Positions 1 to 8,123 of a DNA stretch of 36,679 nucleotides are shown here, in pieces. A program made the translations under genes and the position numbers. Each line of letters opens with the position of its first letter. Position 1 is the stretch's first letter. The notes beneath the pieces are model-generated. The model made no database searches. It was given only the letters and a program-made list of their open reading frames with translations, and had not been told where the DNA came from. Source of the DNA: a bacterium (GTDB lineage: Bacteria > Bacillota > Clostridia > Christensenellales > SUG1161); the NCBI GenBank assembly GCA_029006015.1, contig JAQXFY010000065.1, forward strand, positions 1 to 36,679. Reading direction: 5' to 3'.

Positions 1-17
1 TTTTGTTTTTTTTCGCG

Positions 18-23
18 TATAAT
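18..23 (+). promoter_or_regulatory. possible -10 box upstream of murG
   Basis: A TATAAT hexamer lies about 95 bases before the murG start. A -35 box at normal spacing would fall outside the window, so only half of a promoter can be seen. Confidence 0.3.
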
Positions 24-117
24 AAAGCGCATATGGTTTTTATCGGCGCCCGGCAACGGGTATGGCCAACATGCCTGCGGGTAGATAAAACATATCTCGC
101 GTGTGGAGGGATGGATT

Positions 118-1197
118 TTGTCCAAATGTATTTTGCTGACCGGCGGCGGCACGGCCGGGCATGTCACGCCCAATCTTGCGCTGGTACCCCTGCTTAGGGA
201 AAAAGGCTACGATATCCACTATGCCGGCACTGCCGACGGGCTGGAGCGCCAGCTGCTGGCCCGGTATCCCGATATTCCCTACCACATTGTCCAGGCAGGC
301 AAGCTGCGCCGCTATCTGGATATTAAAAATTTAAGCGATCCTTTCCGTACCCTGGCAGGCATCCGGCAGGCCAAGCGCATTTGCCGGGAGATCAAGCCCG
401 ATGTCGTCTTTTCCAAGGGCGGTTTTGTATCGCTTCCCGTGGTGATGGGTGCGCATGGCGCCGGGGTTCCCTGTATTTTGCACGAAAGCGATTATACCCC
501 CGGCCTGGCCAACAAGCTGGCCGGCCCCTATGCCAAGGTGATCTGCACCACTTTTCCCGAAACCGCCCAAAGCTTGGGCAAAAAGGCCGTCTACACCGGC
601 ACCCCCGTGCGGCCGGAGCTTTTTTCGGGCGATGCGCTGCGCGGCCGGCGGCTGGTTGGTTTTTCGGGCGCCAAGCCCGTGCTGCTGATTATCGGGGGAA
701 GCCAGGGCGCGGCCGCCATCAATCAGGCGGTGCGCGATGGGCTGCCCCGCTTGAAGGAGCGCTTTGATATCATCCACCTGTGTGGCAAGGGCAAGCTGGA
801 TGAAACCTTATTGGGCACCGCCGGCTATGTTCAGATGGAATATGCCTCCGAGGAACTGCCCGATTTGTTTGCCGCTGCGGATATCGTACTCTCGCGTGCC
901 GGAAGCAACACCCTGTGCGAGCTTATTGCCCTGGAAAAGCCCCATGTACTGGTTCCGCTGCCGCTGTCGGCCTCCCGCGGGGATCAGATTTTAAACGCCA
1001 ATTCCACGCGCGCGCAGGGCTTTTCTGCGGTGCTGCCGCAGGAAAATCTGACGCCCCAAACCCTGTATGATACGCTATGCACCGTATACCTGTCCCGCAG
1101 GGGCTATATCAGCGCCATGCGAAGCGCGGATTACCGCCATGGTGCGCAAAAAGCCATCGATGTTATCGAAGATCTTGTGGAAGGGAAAACGCCATGA
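118..1197 (+). CDS. murG: MurG-type UDP-GlcNAc:lipid-linked MurNAc transferase
   Basis: A 359-residue GT-B glycosyltransferase of the MurG family. These enzymes add GlcNAc from UDP-GlcNAc to undecaprenyl-PP-MurNAc-pentapeptide (lipid I to lipid II) on the inner face of the membrane. The N-terminal glycine-rich loop GGGTAGHVTPN is at residues 9-19, with H15 in the usual acceptor-site position. A second glycine loop, GGSQGA, is near residue 192, and the donor-binding segment around ALEKPHVLVPLP near 270. I chose TTG at 118 as the start: GGAGGG ends 7 bases before it and translation then begins MSKCILLTGGG, as in the family. An in-frame GTG at 103 would add five residues and overlap the ribosome binding site. 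The gene stands alone rather than in a dcw cluster, so it may be the second MurG-like copy that many Firmicutes carry. Its stop overlaps the next gene's start (ATGA). Confidence 0.88.
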   Translation: MSKCILLTGGGTAGHVTPNLALVPLLREKGYDIHYAGTADGLERQLLARYPDIPYHIVQAGKLRRYLDIKNLSDPFRTLAGIRQAKRICREIKPDVVFSKGGFVSLPVVMGAHGAGVPCILHESDYTPGLANKLAGPYAKVICTTFPETAQSLGKKAVYTGTPVRPELFSGDALRGRRLVGFSGAKPVLLIIGGSQGAAAINQAVRDGLPRLKERFDIIHLCGKGKLDETLLGTAGYVQMEYASEELPDLFAAADIVLSRAGSNTLCELIALEKPHVLVPLPLSASRGDQILNANSTRAQGFSAVLPQENLTPQTLYDTLCTVYLSRRGYISAMRSADYRHGAQKAIDVIEDLVEGKTP

Positions 1198-1598
1198 AAG
1201 ATCAAGAATTTAAGGTATATTGGCAAAAAGTGCGCGCCAAAGGGCGCAGCCGCTACATCCTGACGCGCGGCATGCTGCTGTGCGGGGGCATCTACCTGAT
1301 CGGCTGGTCGATCATGGGGGTATTTGTTTTTAGTTATTTCCTTGGCGATAAGGCTGCCCTTCAATCCATTATCAACACCTGCCTGGCCTTTGCCTTTGGC
1401 TGGCTGATGGGCGCCACGCTGTGGAAAACAAAGGAATACCGCTATTCCATGCTGCGCCAGGCCGAAAAACGGGTGCGCACACCCTGGGATAAAGGTTTTA
1501 CCCCGCCCGATGCAGCCGAGGCCCCCCTTCCTGCCGCCAAGAAGGAGGCAGCCGTTAAATCCGCCGGCAAACCCACCCAGCGCAGGCGCAAGGGATAG
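1194..1598 (+). CDS. small two-helix membrane protein, unknown function
   Basis: A 134-residue protein that I do not recognise. It has a basic N-terminus, two predicted membrane helices (about residues 24-50 and 58-78) and a cytosolic-looking tail rich in Ala, Lys and Pro that ends in KPTQRRRKG. Its ATG overlaps the murG TGA by four bases and is preceded by GGAAGG, so the two are translationally coupled. This suggests a role at the membrane beside the glycosyltransferase, but that is inference. It ends in TAG, followed two codons later by an in-frame TGA. Confidence 0.7.
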   Translation: MKDQEFKVYWQKVRAKGRSRYILTRGMLLCGGIYLIGWSIMGVFVFSYFLGDKAALQSIINTCLAFAFGWLMGATLWKTKEYRYSMLRQAEKRVRTPWDKGFTPPDAAEAPLPAAKKEAAVKSAGKPTQRRRKG

Positions 1599-1630
1599 CA
1601 CCCTTGATTGGGATATCCAAATAACCTGGT

Positions 1631-1661
1631 CAGCCCCCCGTTAAACAACAATGGGGGGCTG
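1631..1661. terminator. hairpin between convergent operons
   Basis: CAGCCCCCC (1631-1639) pairs perfectly with GGGGGGCTG (1653-1661) around a 13-base loop. It sits between the murG operon and the convergent antiporter gene and probably ends both. The tracts on either side are only moderately T-rich (ATTATTT to the right, and AAATAA read as TTATTT on the minus strand). Confidence 0.7.
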
Positions 1662-1709
1662 ATTATTTGCCCCCCCATTGCCGCCTATTGGTTTTAATAT
1701 AGCCTGCCT

Positions 1710-2954
1710 TTATAGCTGTTCCTGCGATTTTACCGGCTGTGTATTGAGTTCGCCTGCCCATTCAAACCCTTTCTTGGCAACAATAACGGCGATAATTTCA
1801 TTGATAACAGCGGCCGCAGCGATGGTTCCCTGAATAATCCTGGCACATTCCGGCGCGGGGGTAACCAAAACGGAAACAGCGATCCCCGTAAACACCAGCG
1901 ATACGCCGGAGTGCGGCAAAAGCGTAAAACCAAGGTATTTTTGCACGGTAGATGGCATGTGGGTGATTTTGGCCCCCAGGCGGGCACCAAAGTATTTACC
2001 GGCGGCACGGAAAACGATGTAAATAAGGGTATAAAAGCCGGCTCCAAGGATGGCATGGTAATCAAGCGGCGCACCCAGGTTCAAAATAACCATAATCATG
2101 GAAATGCCCAGCAGCGGGTTGAAATCGCTTGTGATTTGCTCCAGCCGCTCTTCGGACACCATATTGGAAAAGGTGGCGGAAAACGCCATGCCCATCAGCA
2201 TAAAGTTGAGCAGCGGCGATGGCATCAAATAGGTATTGCACAAAAAGCCGATGATTGTGGTGGCCAAAATCATGGCGCATAAAATCAAAAGCGACACCGG
2301 CTTGGAGCGTTTTCTTTTTAAAAGCAGCCCCGCCGGGATTCCCGTAATAACGCCAATCAGCAGCGGCAAAAAGATCATGACGGGGATCATATACAGCGGC
2401 ATGCCGCCCCCCGAAACCTGCCGCGCAACCACCGCAACCGTTGTAAAAAACACCACCACGCCGATCATATCATCCAGCGCAGCCATGGGAATAAGCGTCT
2501 TGGTCACCGGCCCATTTGTTTTAAATTCCCTTACAATAGAAAGCGCCGGAGCCGGGGCTGTGGCAAGCGCGATGCCGCCAAATAGGAAGGCCAGGTAAAC
2601 CGGGATATCGGCCATGGCAAAAACCACGCCGAAAACAGCGGAAACCAGGATAAATGTGCCCAGGGACTGCGTTACAGTGGTTACGACCAAGGCTTTGCCA
2701 TATTGTTTAATTTTTCTCCAAACCAATTCCGTACCGATCATCAAACCAACGGCACATTCCAATACATGGATGATCGCCTGATACCAGAAGGTATCCAGCA
2801 AAGCATCCGGCATGAGGCCAAAGCCATGCGGGCCCAGTATCATGCCGGCAATCAGCCAGCCCAGAATAGAAGGCAGCTTAAGTTTTGATACCAGCTTGCC
2901 AACCAAAAAAGCCAAGACGATCGCGCCAAGCCATTGCAAAACCATGATAAACAT
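1710..2954 (-). CDS. CPA2-type cation:proton antiporter
   Basis: A 414-residue integral membrane protein of the monovalent cation:proton antiporter-2 (KefB/NapA-like) family, which exchanges Na+ or K+ for H+ across the plasma membrane. The start MFIMVLQWLGAIVLAFLVG is followed by the typical KLKLPSILGWLIAGMILGP stretch. About a dozen hydrophobic helices follow, and the LDD motif in the middle (AALDDMIGVVVFF) is where the family carries its ion-binding acidic residues. There is no C-terminal TrkA-N/RCK regulatory domain, so this is a transporter-only version. The ATG overlaps the TGA of the upstream TetR gene by one base, with GGGGG 8 bases before it, so the two form an operon under TetR control. 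The true substrate cannot be told from sequence; the linked TetR gene suggests induction by a small molecule or ion stress. Confidence 0.85.
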   Translation of the reverse strand: MFIMVLQWLGAIVLAFLVGKLVSKLKLPSILGWLIAGMILGPHGFGLMPDALLDTFWYQAIIHVLECAVGLMIGTELVWRKIKQYGKALVVTTVTQSLGTFILVSAVFGVVFAMADIPVYLAFLFGGIALATAPAPALSIVREFKTNGPVTKTLIPMAALDDMIGVVVFFTTVAVVARQVSGGGMPLYMIPVMIFLPLLIGVITGIPAGLLLKRKRSKPVSLLILCAMILATTIIGFLCNTYLMPSPLLNFMLMGMAFSATFSNMVSEERLEQITSDFNPLLGISMIMVILNLGAPLDYHAILGAGFYTLIYIVFRAAGKYFGARLGAKITHMPSTVQKYLGFTLLPHSGVSLVFTGIAVSVLVTPAPECARIIQGTIAAAAVINEIIAVIVAKKGFEWAGELNTQPVKSQEQL

Positions 2955-3562
2955 CAGATATTCCCCCTTACAGCAATACCGTACATCATCAGATCGATGA
3001 TTTTTTTCAGATGGGTCTCATGAAAACTGATCTTATCCTCAAACGGAATATTATGGTAAGCCGGGCTGCTGAAATAGCTGTTAAACATCTCCTGCATAAG
3101 CATGAAATACGCCATAGCATCCTCGCAGGTAATGCCCTGGCGCAGGGTAACGGCGGCAATCATATCCCTAAACAACGCTTTGTTTAAATCATCAAGCTCT
3201 TTGCGAAGCGCCCCGATTTCCTCGCGCAGGGGGTCCGGCGGCTGTAACACTGCATCAAAGAAAATATGCGCCTGCGCATCATGCTCCCGAAAAAATTCCA
3301 TTCGGGCCATCATATATTTTTCAAGGCTGCCCCCTGTACCGGCATTTTTCAAATATGCGGTTAATTGGTCAAAGCATATCTTGACACAGGCCAGGTAAAG
3401 CGCATCCTTATTTTTAAAATTATGGTATATCAGCCCTTTGGGAATGCCGGATTGGCAGATATTGTTCAGGCTACCCCCGGCATATCCGTTTTGCCCAAAC
3501 TCGTTTATCGCAGCCGTTAATATTTTCTGTTTTGTCAACGCCGTTTTTTCTTCCTGTTTCAT
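2954..3562 (-). CDS. TetR/AcrR-family transcriptional regulator
   Basis: A 202-residue one-component repressor. The N-terminal helix-turn-helix covers about residues 10-58 (KQKILTAAINEFGQNGYAGG, then the recognition part IPKGLIYHNFKNKDALYLAC), as in TetR proteins. The remainder is a helical ligand-binding domain with no recognisable ligand signature. The ATG at 3562 has AAGGAGGG just upstream. It is the first gene of an operon with the antiporter, and a palindrome of the classic TAGACCG...GTCTA type overlaps its own -10 box, so it very likely represses itself and the antiporter. Confidence 0.9.
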   Translation of the reverse strand: MKQEEKTALTKQKILTAAINEFGQNGYAGGSLNNICQSGIPKGLIYHNFKNKDALYLACVKICFDQLTAYLKNAGTGGSLEKYMMARMEFFREHDAQAHIFFDAVLQPPDPLREEIGALRKELDDLNKALFRDMIAAVTLRQGITCEDAMAYFMLMQEMFNSYFSSPAYHNIPFEDKISFHETHLKKIIDLMMYGIAVRGNI

Positions 3563-3586
3563 CCTGCACCCTCCTTACATGCGATA

Positions 3587-3606
3587 AATAGACCGATCAG
3601 TCTATT
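3587..3606. promoter_or_regulatory. TetR operator palindrome
   Basis: AATAGAC (3587-3593) is repeated inverted as GTCTATT (3600-3606), giving the 20-base site AATAGACCGATCAGTCTATT. It resembles many TetR-family operators and overlaps the -10 box of the TetR promoter by three bases. Confidence 0.75.
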
Positions 3607-3632
3607 ATATTACACTTATGCTCCGGAATCAA
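3604..3632 (-). promoter_or_regulatory. promoter of the TetR-antiporter operon
   Basis: On the minus strand the -35 box is TTGATT (3627-3632), followed by a 17-base spacer and a perfect TATAAT -10 box (3604-3609). The operator covers the start-site side of the -10. Confidence 0.8.
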
Positions 3633-3667
3633 CCACAATCAAAACCGGCTCAATGCAAAATGGGTGC

Positions 3668-3705
3668 AAAAAAGGGCCATGCCGCTGATACCACATCGCC
3701 CTTTT
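3668..3705 (-). terminator. terminator of the MFS/GT-C operon
   Basis: On the minus strand AAAAGGGC (3698-3705) pairs with GCCCTTTT (3670-3677) and is followed by more T residues. An inner ATG/CAT pair may extend the stem. It lies about 135 bases after the end of the membrane-protein gene and just before the TetR promoter, insulating the two units. Confidence 0.7.
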
Positions 3706-3770
3706 ACATTTTATTGGGTTATCATAGGCAAACGCAAAGGGCATAAGCCGCACAGGCACCCCACGTTTTT

Positions 3771-3787
3771 CCCGGCTTATAGCCGGG
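3771..3787. other. short perfect hairpin without T-tract
   Basis: CCCGGCT (3771-3777) and AGCCGGG (3781-3787) form a 7-base stem with a TAT loop. On the minus strand it lies between the GT-C stop codon and the terminator. It may protect the 3' end of the transcript. The rest of 3563-3840 shows nothing else. Confidence 0.45.
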
Positions 3788-3840
3788 CTGGAAACCGCTT
3801 GATACCATGCTGCACGGGGGCGTTCCCCCTATTTGGGGCC

Positions 3841-5754
3841 TTATTGCCCCGCGCCGCCTTCAAGCGCAGCTTGGGCGCGCGGGCTGACGGCATACACCAA
3901 ACGCCCATTCATGTGAATGACGATGGGGAAATCATGGCCCAGGCCGGCCTGCACGGCATACTTTCTTTGCTCCGCATCGGTCAGCACCAGGTAATCCACC
4001 CCCATTTCCCCGGCATGTTCCAGAAGGTAGCCGGCGCTTTCATAGCATTGCTGCACCTGCTGCGCGCGCTCGCCATAGGATACGCCATGGTAATACAGGT
4101 AGATGGGCGTTCCCGTATACAACCGGCGGCCAGCCAGCGTGGATACCGGTTGATTGTGCTGATCGGCCGTAATAAAAATACCGTCCCGCAGCGTGTTGTC
4201 CCGAATGGCCTGGGCAAAGGCCACATCCTCGCCGGAAAAAACCTGGTAGCTGGAAACCGCCTCCCGCGCCAGTGACATGGTGCCCGACAGCGTACAGGCC
4301 ACCACCACCATGCCTGCCAGCAGCCTGCGCCCCGGCATGCCTGCCAGGCGGCCATAAACATCGGCCATCCAATCGACAATGGCGATAACCAGCAGCGCAA
4401 AGGCAACCATCATCAGCTTGTTGTTGTCATAGGGATTGGGCTGGAAAGCCAGCACCTCGCTAATGGCGATGATGGGCAAACTGGCCAGCGCCATGCGCCG
4501 GGTGCGCGGTCTGCCCCCCAGCAGCGCCAGAGGAATGGCCAGAAAGAACAGGCCCAGGTTTTTCAGCCAGAACCACAGGGTATGATCGGTGGTGTTGCAC
4601 CAATCCAGGTTCCACCATAAAAATGTCTGCCCACCGGTTTGCCTGAACGTCCAATAAAACAGCTGCGGCATGGAAAGGCACAGGGCAACGGTGCCGTAGA
4701 TGGCAACGCCAATGATATAATCCTTGCGCAGCGCCTTTTCCCCGGGGAAATAGGCAAACATCCACACGGCGCTTATCATTCCCAGCGCCAGGAAAGAATG
4801 CGTGTGTACCATGGGCATCATCCCGGCTACCAGGCCGGCCAGATAAAAATCGCGCCGATTGCCCGCCGTCATGGCCCGGTACAGCAGCCACAACGCCAAA
4901 AAGAGCATGCCCCAACCAAACAGCAGCGTGCGCTGGGGCACCATCAAATCGCAAATAGCGTTAACCCACCGAATGCCCTTACCGGTAAAATTGGTAGGCG
5001 TTTCGTAGAAGGTTTGCATCATGTTTGTAAGGGCATCCGGGTTTTCCTTGAGCATATCAAAAAAATAGGCAAAACCAAACCCGCCGCCCAGAAAGAAAAA
5101 GGCGGTTGCCGCCCCTGCGCGCCTGCGGCTGCGCATAACCTCATAGGCCAGGGTGGCAAAGCCTGCAAATACGCAAAAAGACATGACCAGCTGGGGAAGC
5201 AGTAACGCCATGCGCAGCGAGGTACCCATCTGGATAAGCGCCGCGGACAGGCTATCGGCCAGGAAAGGGTAATTAAGGTTGAGGCCGGCAAACAGCGTGT
5301 ATTCCGGCGGAAACGCCTGCTGGACAGCCAGGCCCTGCGCGATGCCGGCATGCAGGCATAAATCCCCAAAGGTAGATTGCCCCACCAGCAGGTTGCCCTG
5401 CCCGTCCGCAAGCAGCGTATGCGTATGTAAAAGGTAGGCCATAACAGCCGTCAGCGGCAGCGTGCAGGCCGCCATCCACACCCAGCCGCCCTGGCGAAAA
5501 GCCACCTTTTTCGGCCGGGGCAGCGCCAAGCAAGCCCATACCGCCAGGCCAATGGAAATCACCAGCGTCAGCACATTGGCAAGCGGCGTAAAATCAAAAA
5601 TAAAAGCAAAGGGCATTACCCCCACCATGGGGATGATAATGCCGCATGTCACCCCGGCCCACACCCGAACCGCGGGCAGCTGTTCCCCCAGCACACGCCA
5701 CATGATGACGATACCCAGGGCAATATGGCACAGTAAAAAAACGATTCCCAGCAT
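3841..5754 (-). CDS. large polytopic membrane protein, GT-C glycosyltransferase-like
   Basis: A 637-residue protein with about a dozen predicted membrane helices and a soluble C-terminal domain of about 110 residues. The segment GQSTFGDLCLHAGIAQGLA (around residues 125-143, with D131 and H135 in the first long outer loop) followed by NLNYPFLADSLSA resembles the acidic-loop region of GT-C enzymes, which use lipid-linked sugars. The C-terminal part (PVSTLAGRRLYTG, then MGVDYLVLTDAEQ) matches the tail layout of such proteins. The donor and acceptor are unknown, so the enzymatic call is inference from architecture. Its ATG overlaps the TAA of the upstream MFS gene (TAATG), so the two are made together. 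Confidence 0.65.
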   Translation of the reverse strand: MLGIVFLLCHIALGIVIMWRVLGEQLPAVRVWAGVTCGIIIPMVGVMPFAFIFDFTPLANVLTLVISIGLAVWACLALPRPKKVAFRQGGWVWMAACTLPLTAVMAYLLHTHTLLADGQGNLLVGQSTFGDLCLHAGIAQGLAVQQAFPPEYTLFAGLNLNYPFLADSLSAALIQMGTSLRMALLLPQLVMSFCVFAGFATLAYEVMRSRRRAGAATAFFFLGGGFGFAYFFDMLKENPDALTNMMQTFYETPTNFTGKGIRWVNAICDLMVPQRTLLFGWGMLFLALWLLYRAMTAGNRRDFYLAGLVAGMMPMVHTHSFLALGMISAVWMFAYFPGEKALRKDYIIGVAIYGTVALCLSMPQLFYWTFRQTGGQTFLWWNLDWCNTTDHTLWFWLKNLGLFFLAIPLALLGGRPRTRRMALASLPIIAISEVLAFQPNPYDNNKLMMVAFALLVIAIVDWMADVYGRLAGMPGRRLLAGMVVVACTLSGTMSLAREAVSSYQVFSGEDVAFAQAIRDNTLRDGIFITADQHNQPVSTLAGRRLYTGTPIYLYYHGVSYGERAQQVQQCYESAGYLLEHAGEMGVDYLVLTDAEQRKYAVQAGLGHDFPIVIHMNGRLVYAVSPRAQAALEGGAGQ

Positions 5755-7088
5755 TATTCTTTTCCTTCCAGGTGTTTTTGCCTGCGGGCATAGCGCCAGC
5801 AGTTCAGGGCGGCCAGCGCACGCAAAAAGGCCGTCATGCTAAGCGAAAGCACAATGGCGGTAGCACCCGGCATCCACGCCCCCAACCCCCGATAGATCCA
5901 CACGCCGACAACCGGGAAAATAGCGTTGGAAATGGCCAGCACCGTTTGATAGACGGCAATGGCCAGCGAACGGTTTTGAATTTCGCCGGGCAATACCCGG
6001 ATCATACCATCATACAGCGGCAGCACAAAAGCGCCGTTTGTCAGCCCCACGATAAACTGGCAAACAACCATTCCAAGGCGCGTAGGCGCTATCATCATGC
6101 CCACGGGGTTAAATGCCAGCCCTGCCATGCCAACCACAAGGATCATGATGCTGCTGTGGCGCTGCATACGCCTGGACCACCAGGCATAGCTGAGCAAACT
6201 GCCCATGCCAAAGGAAATGGTAAACGATGCCAGCCAGATTTCCGTGCAATCGCGGTAATCCACCTGGTAGATAAAAAACTGTGTCCACCCCATATGCCAG
6301 CTGATGTGAAAAAGCAGCACCACCGTCAAATAGCCGATAAAAGCTTTGCTGGTAAACAGCACTTTAAGGGTTTGGCGCAGTTCTTCCCACCCCGCCCGGC
6401 GAGACTGCCCCGCAGGCTGATAGGTGCGCATGCGCGATAGCATAATCACCTGGCAGATGGACCACACCAGCGCGCTTGCAAAAAACGCCTGGTACATCAT
6501 CTGGCGGATGGCCCCCTGCTGCGCGGGATCGCCGGACACGGCCATGGGCAAATATTCCAGCCCTACCCCGCCTACCAGGATAGCCAGGTTGGAGCCGATC
6601 TGCTGATAGCGCGATCTTCTGGCATATGCCGGGGCGCACATCGGGCCGGGAAAAACCTCCGCCACAAAGGATTGCATGGCCACGTTATACAGCGAAGCCG
6701 GCCAGTTGACCAGCGAGATAACCGCTACATAGGCCCATACCCGCCAGGCAGGCGCAGCATACGGCGTCAGCGCGGCCAGGGGGTAGATAATGCCCATCCC
6801 CAGCGCCAGCAGCATGACCATACGCCGCTGATCCCTCCGGCTGCCCAGATACAGCGCGCCCGGCACCATGGCCAGCACGCCCACCAGCTGCGGCAGGCCC
6901 GAAAGCAAACCCAATTGAAAATCGCCGGCACCCAAATTTTTAGCAAACATGGATACAAACGGGGAAATCAAGTTGATTAAAAAAGCGCCAAAAGCCCCTT
7001 CCAGCGCAAGCATGCGGCTGTCCCGCTCCGGGGCGGTTTCGATAATGCGTCTGGATAAAACAGCATGCAGCCAGGCAGGCAATTTCAT
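5754..7088 (-). CDS. MFS transporter
   Basis: A 444-residue major facilitator superfamily protein with about 12 hydrophobic segments and a basic, positively charged C-terminus. The substrate cannot be read from the sequence. The region GLLSGLPQLVGVLAMVPGAL and the following SRRDQRR loop fit the helix 2-3 region with its charged A-like motif. The ATG at 7088 has a GGGGGG purine tract about 8 bases upstream. It is the first gene of a two-gene unit with the GT-C-like protein, driven by a near-consensus promoter at 7126-7154. Co-expression suggests export or handling of a glycan or lipid precursor, but this is only inferred. Confidence 0.75.
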   Translation of the reverse strand: MKLPAWLHAVLSRRIIETAPERDSRMLALEGAFGAFLINLISPFVSMFAKNLGAGDFQLGLLSGLPQLVGVLAMVPGALYLGSRRDQRRMVMLLALGMGIIYPLAALTPYAAPAWRVWAYVAVISLVNWPASLYNVAMQSFVAEVFPGPMCAPAYARRSRYQQIGSNLAILVGGVGLEYLPMAVSGDPAQQGAIRQMMYQAFFASALVWSICQVIMLSRMRTYQPAGQSRRAGWEELRQTLKVLFTSKAFIGYLTVVLLFHISWHMGWTQFFIYQVDYRDCTEIWLASFTISFGMGSLLSYAWWSRRMQRHSSIMILVVGMAGLAFNPVGMMIAPTRLGMVVCQFIVGLTNGAFVLPLYDGMIRVLPGEIQNRSLAIAVYQTVLAISNAIFPVVGVWIYRGLGAWMPGATAIVLSLSMTAFLRALAALNCWRYARRQKHLEGKE

Positions 7089-7125
7089 GGCCTATGCCCC
7101 CCTAAATGATAAAAAACGCTGCTTT

Positions 7126-7154
7126 ATTATACCAATAACGCCCTGCCAGTTCAA
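7126..7154 (-). promoter_or_regulatory. promoter of the MFS/GT-C operon
   Basis: On the minus strand TTGAAC (7149-7154), a 17-base spacer and TATAAT (7126-7131) lie about 40 bases before the MFS start codon. The remaining 160 bases up to the terminator at 7313 show no gene or signal I can support. Confidence 0.8.
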
Positions 7155-7312
7155 TCGATGCCGCATATTCCCGCCGCCGTCCATGGTTTGCACCGGCATG
7201 GCGCCGCGATATCCGCCCAGGCCGCCTGGGCCGCAGCCTGGCGGATGAATACTCCCGCACCGAAGGCCGCCCATAACCACCGGAATAGAAAGCCTGTTTT
7301 CCATCGCCATAG

Positions 7313-7344
7313 AAAAAAGGATGGCAGCCTATTGGCTGCCATCC
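7313..7344 (-). terminator. terminator of the nfeD-floA-LytTR operon
   Basis: On the minus strand GGATGGCAGCC pairs perfectly with GGCTGCCATCC around a 4-base loop and is followed by TTTTTT. It lies 25 bases after the response-regulator stop. Confidence 0.9.
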
Positions 7345-7368
7345 CGGGCTAAACGATGTGAACAGGGG

Positions 7369-8118
7369 TTATTGTGCCCCCAGCGCACTTTCAATTTGCT
7401 GCAGTTTTTCATGGGTGGCCAGCGCATCCTCGCGGATGCCTTCCAGTTTGACAACATATGTCCACCGGCCATAGGGCTCCACCCGTTTGACGCAGGCCAA
7501 ATTGATGATATAGGATTTATGGCACCTTAAAAAATACTGGCCATCCAGCCGTTTTTCGATATCAGTCAGCGATTCGCTGGTGGCAATGCGCTCGTTTTGC
7601 GTTAAAATAACGCTTTGCCTGTCGCTGCGCTCGATGAGCACGATATCATCCATATCCACATAGCTGGTGCCCTCCCGCGTGCGGACGGCCAGCTTGCGCA
7701 GCCCACGCGGGCGCTGCGCCTGGACAGGCTCTGCCGCAAGCCCGCTGCGGCCGGTCAGCACCGAGCGCACACGCTCCAGCGTATTGAGCGCCCGCTCTGC
7801 CGAAAAGGGCTTGAGCAGGTAATCGAAGGCATATACCTCAAAAGCCTCCCGCATGTAGCCCTCGTGCGCGGTGGCAAAGATCAAAACCGTCTGCGGGCAT
7901 ACATCTTGAATATAGCGCGCGCACTCCACCCCGCTGATGCCAGGCATTTCCACATCCAGAAATACCACCTGCGGACGAAACTGCTCAAACAGCTCCAGCG
8001 TCTGCTGCCCTTCCTGCGCCTGGGCCACCAGATCAAACCCGCCGACCTTTTCCAGGATACGCGAAAGCAGCAGGCGCATGCCGGGTTCATCATCGGCGAT
8101 CATGCAGGAAATGCCCAT
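7369..8118 (-). CDS. LytTR-family response regulator
   Basis: A 249-residue DNA-binding response regulator. The receiver domain (about 1-120) has the acidic pair D9/D10, phospho-acceptor D55 (FLDVEMPG) and K103 (LLKPF). The C-terminal LytTR domain (about 143-243) includes the typical YFLRCHKSYIINLACVKRVEP segment. I chose the ATG at 8118 (MGISCMIADDEP): GGAGGTG lies 6 bases before it, while the earlier ATG at 8124 would be too close. The ribosome binding site sits in the last codons of the upstream gene, so the two are coupled. The likely partner kinase is the divergently transcribed gene at 10554. LytTR proteins usually bind pairs of direct repeats, which I did not find convincingly nearby. 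Confidence 0.88.
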   Translation of the reverse strand: MGISCMIADDEPGMRLLLSRILEKVGGFDLVAQAQEGQQTLELFEQFRPQVVFLDVEMPGISGVECARYIQDVCPQTVLIFATAHEGYMREAFEVYAFDYLLKPFSAERALNTLERVRSVLTGRSGLAAEPVQAQRPRGLRKLAVRTREGTSYVDMDDIVLIERSDRQSVILTQNERIATSESLTDIEKRLDGQYFLRCHKSYIINLACVKRVEPYGRWTYVVKLEGIREDALATHEKLQQIESALGAQ

Positions 8119-8123
8119 GCACA

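Noticed and set aside
3664-4275. 203-codon plus-strand frame over the end of the GT-C-like gene
   Set aside because: It is antisense to a strongly coding frame, crosses the terminator, and has no start signal.
7092-7310. 72-codon minus-strand frame before the MFS gene
   Set aside because: It has no ribosome binding site, is Gly/Pro-rich without a motif, and runs across the MFS promoter.
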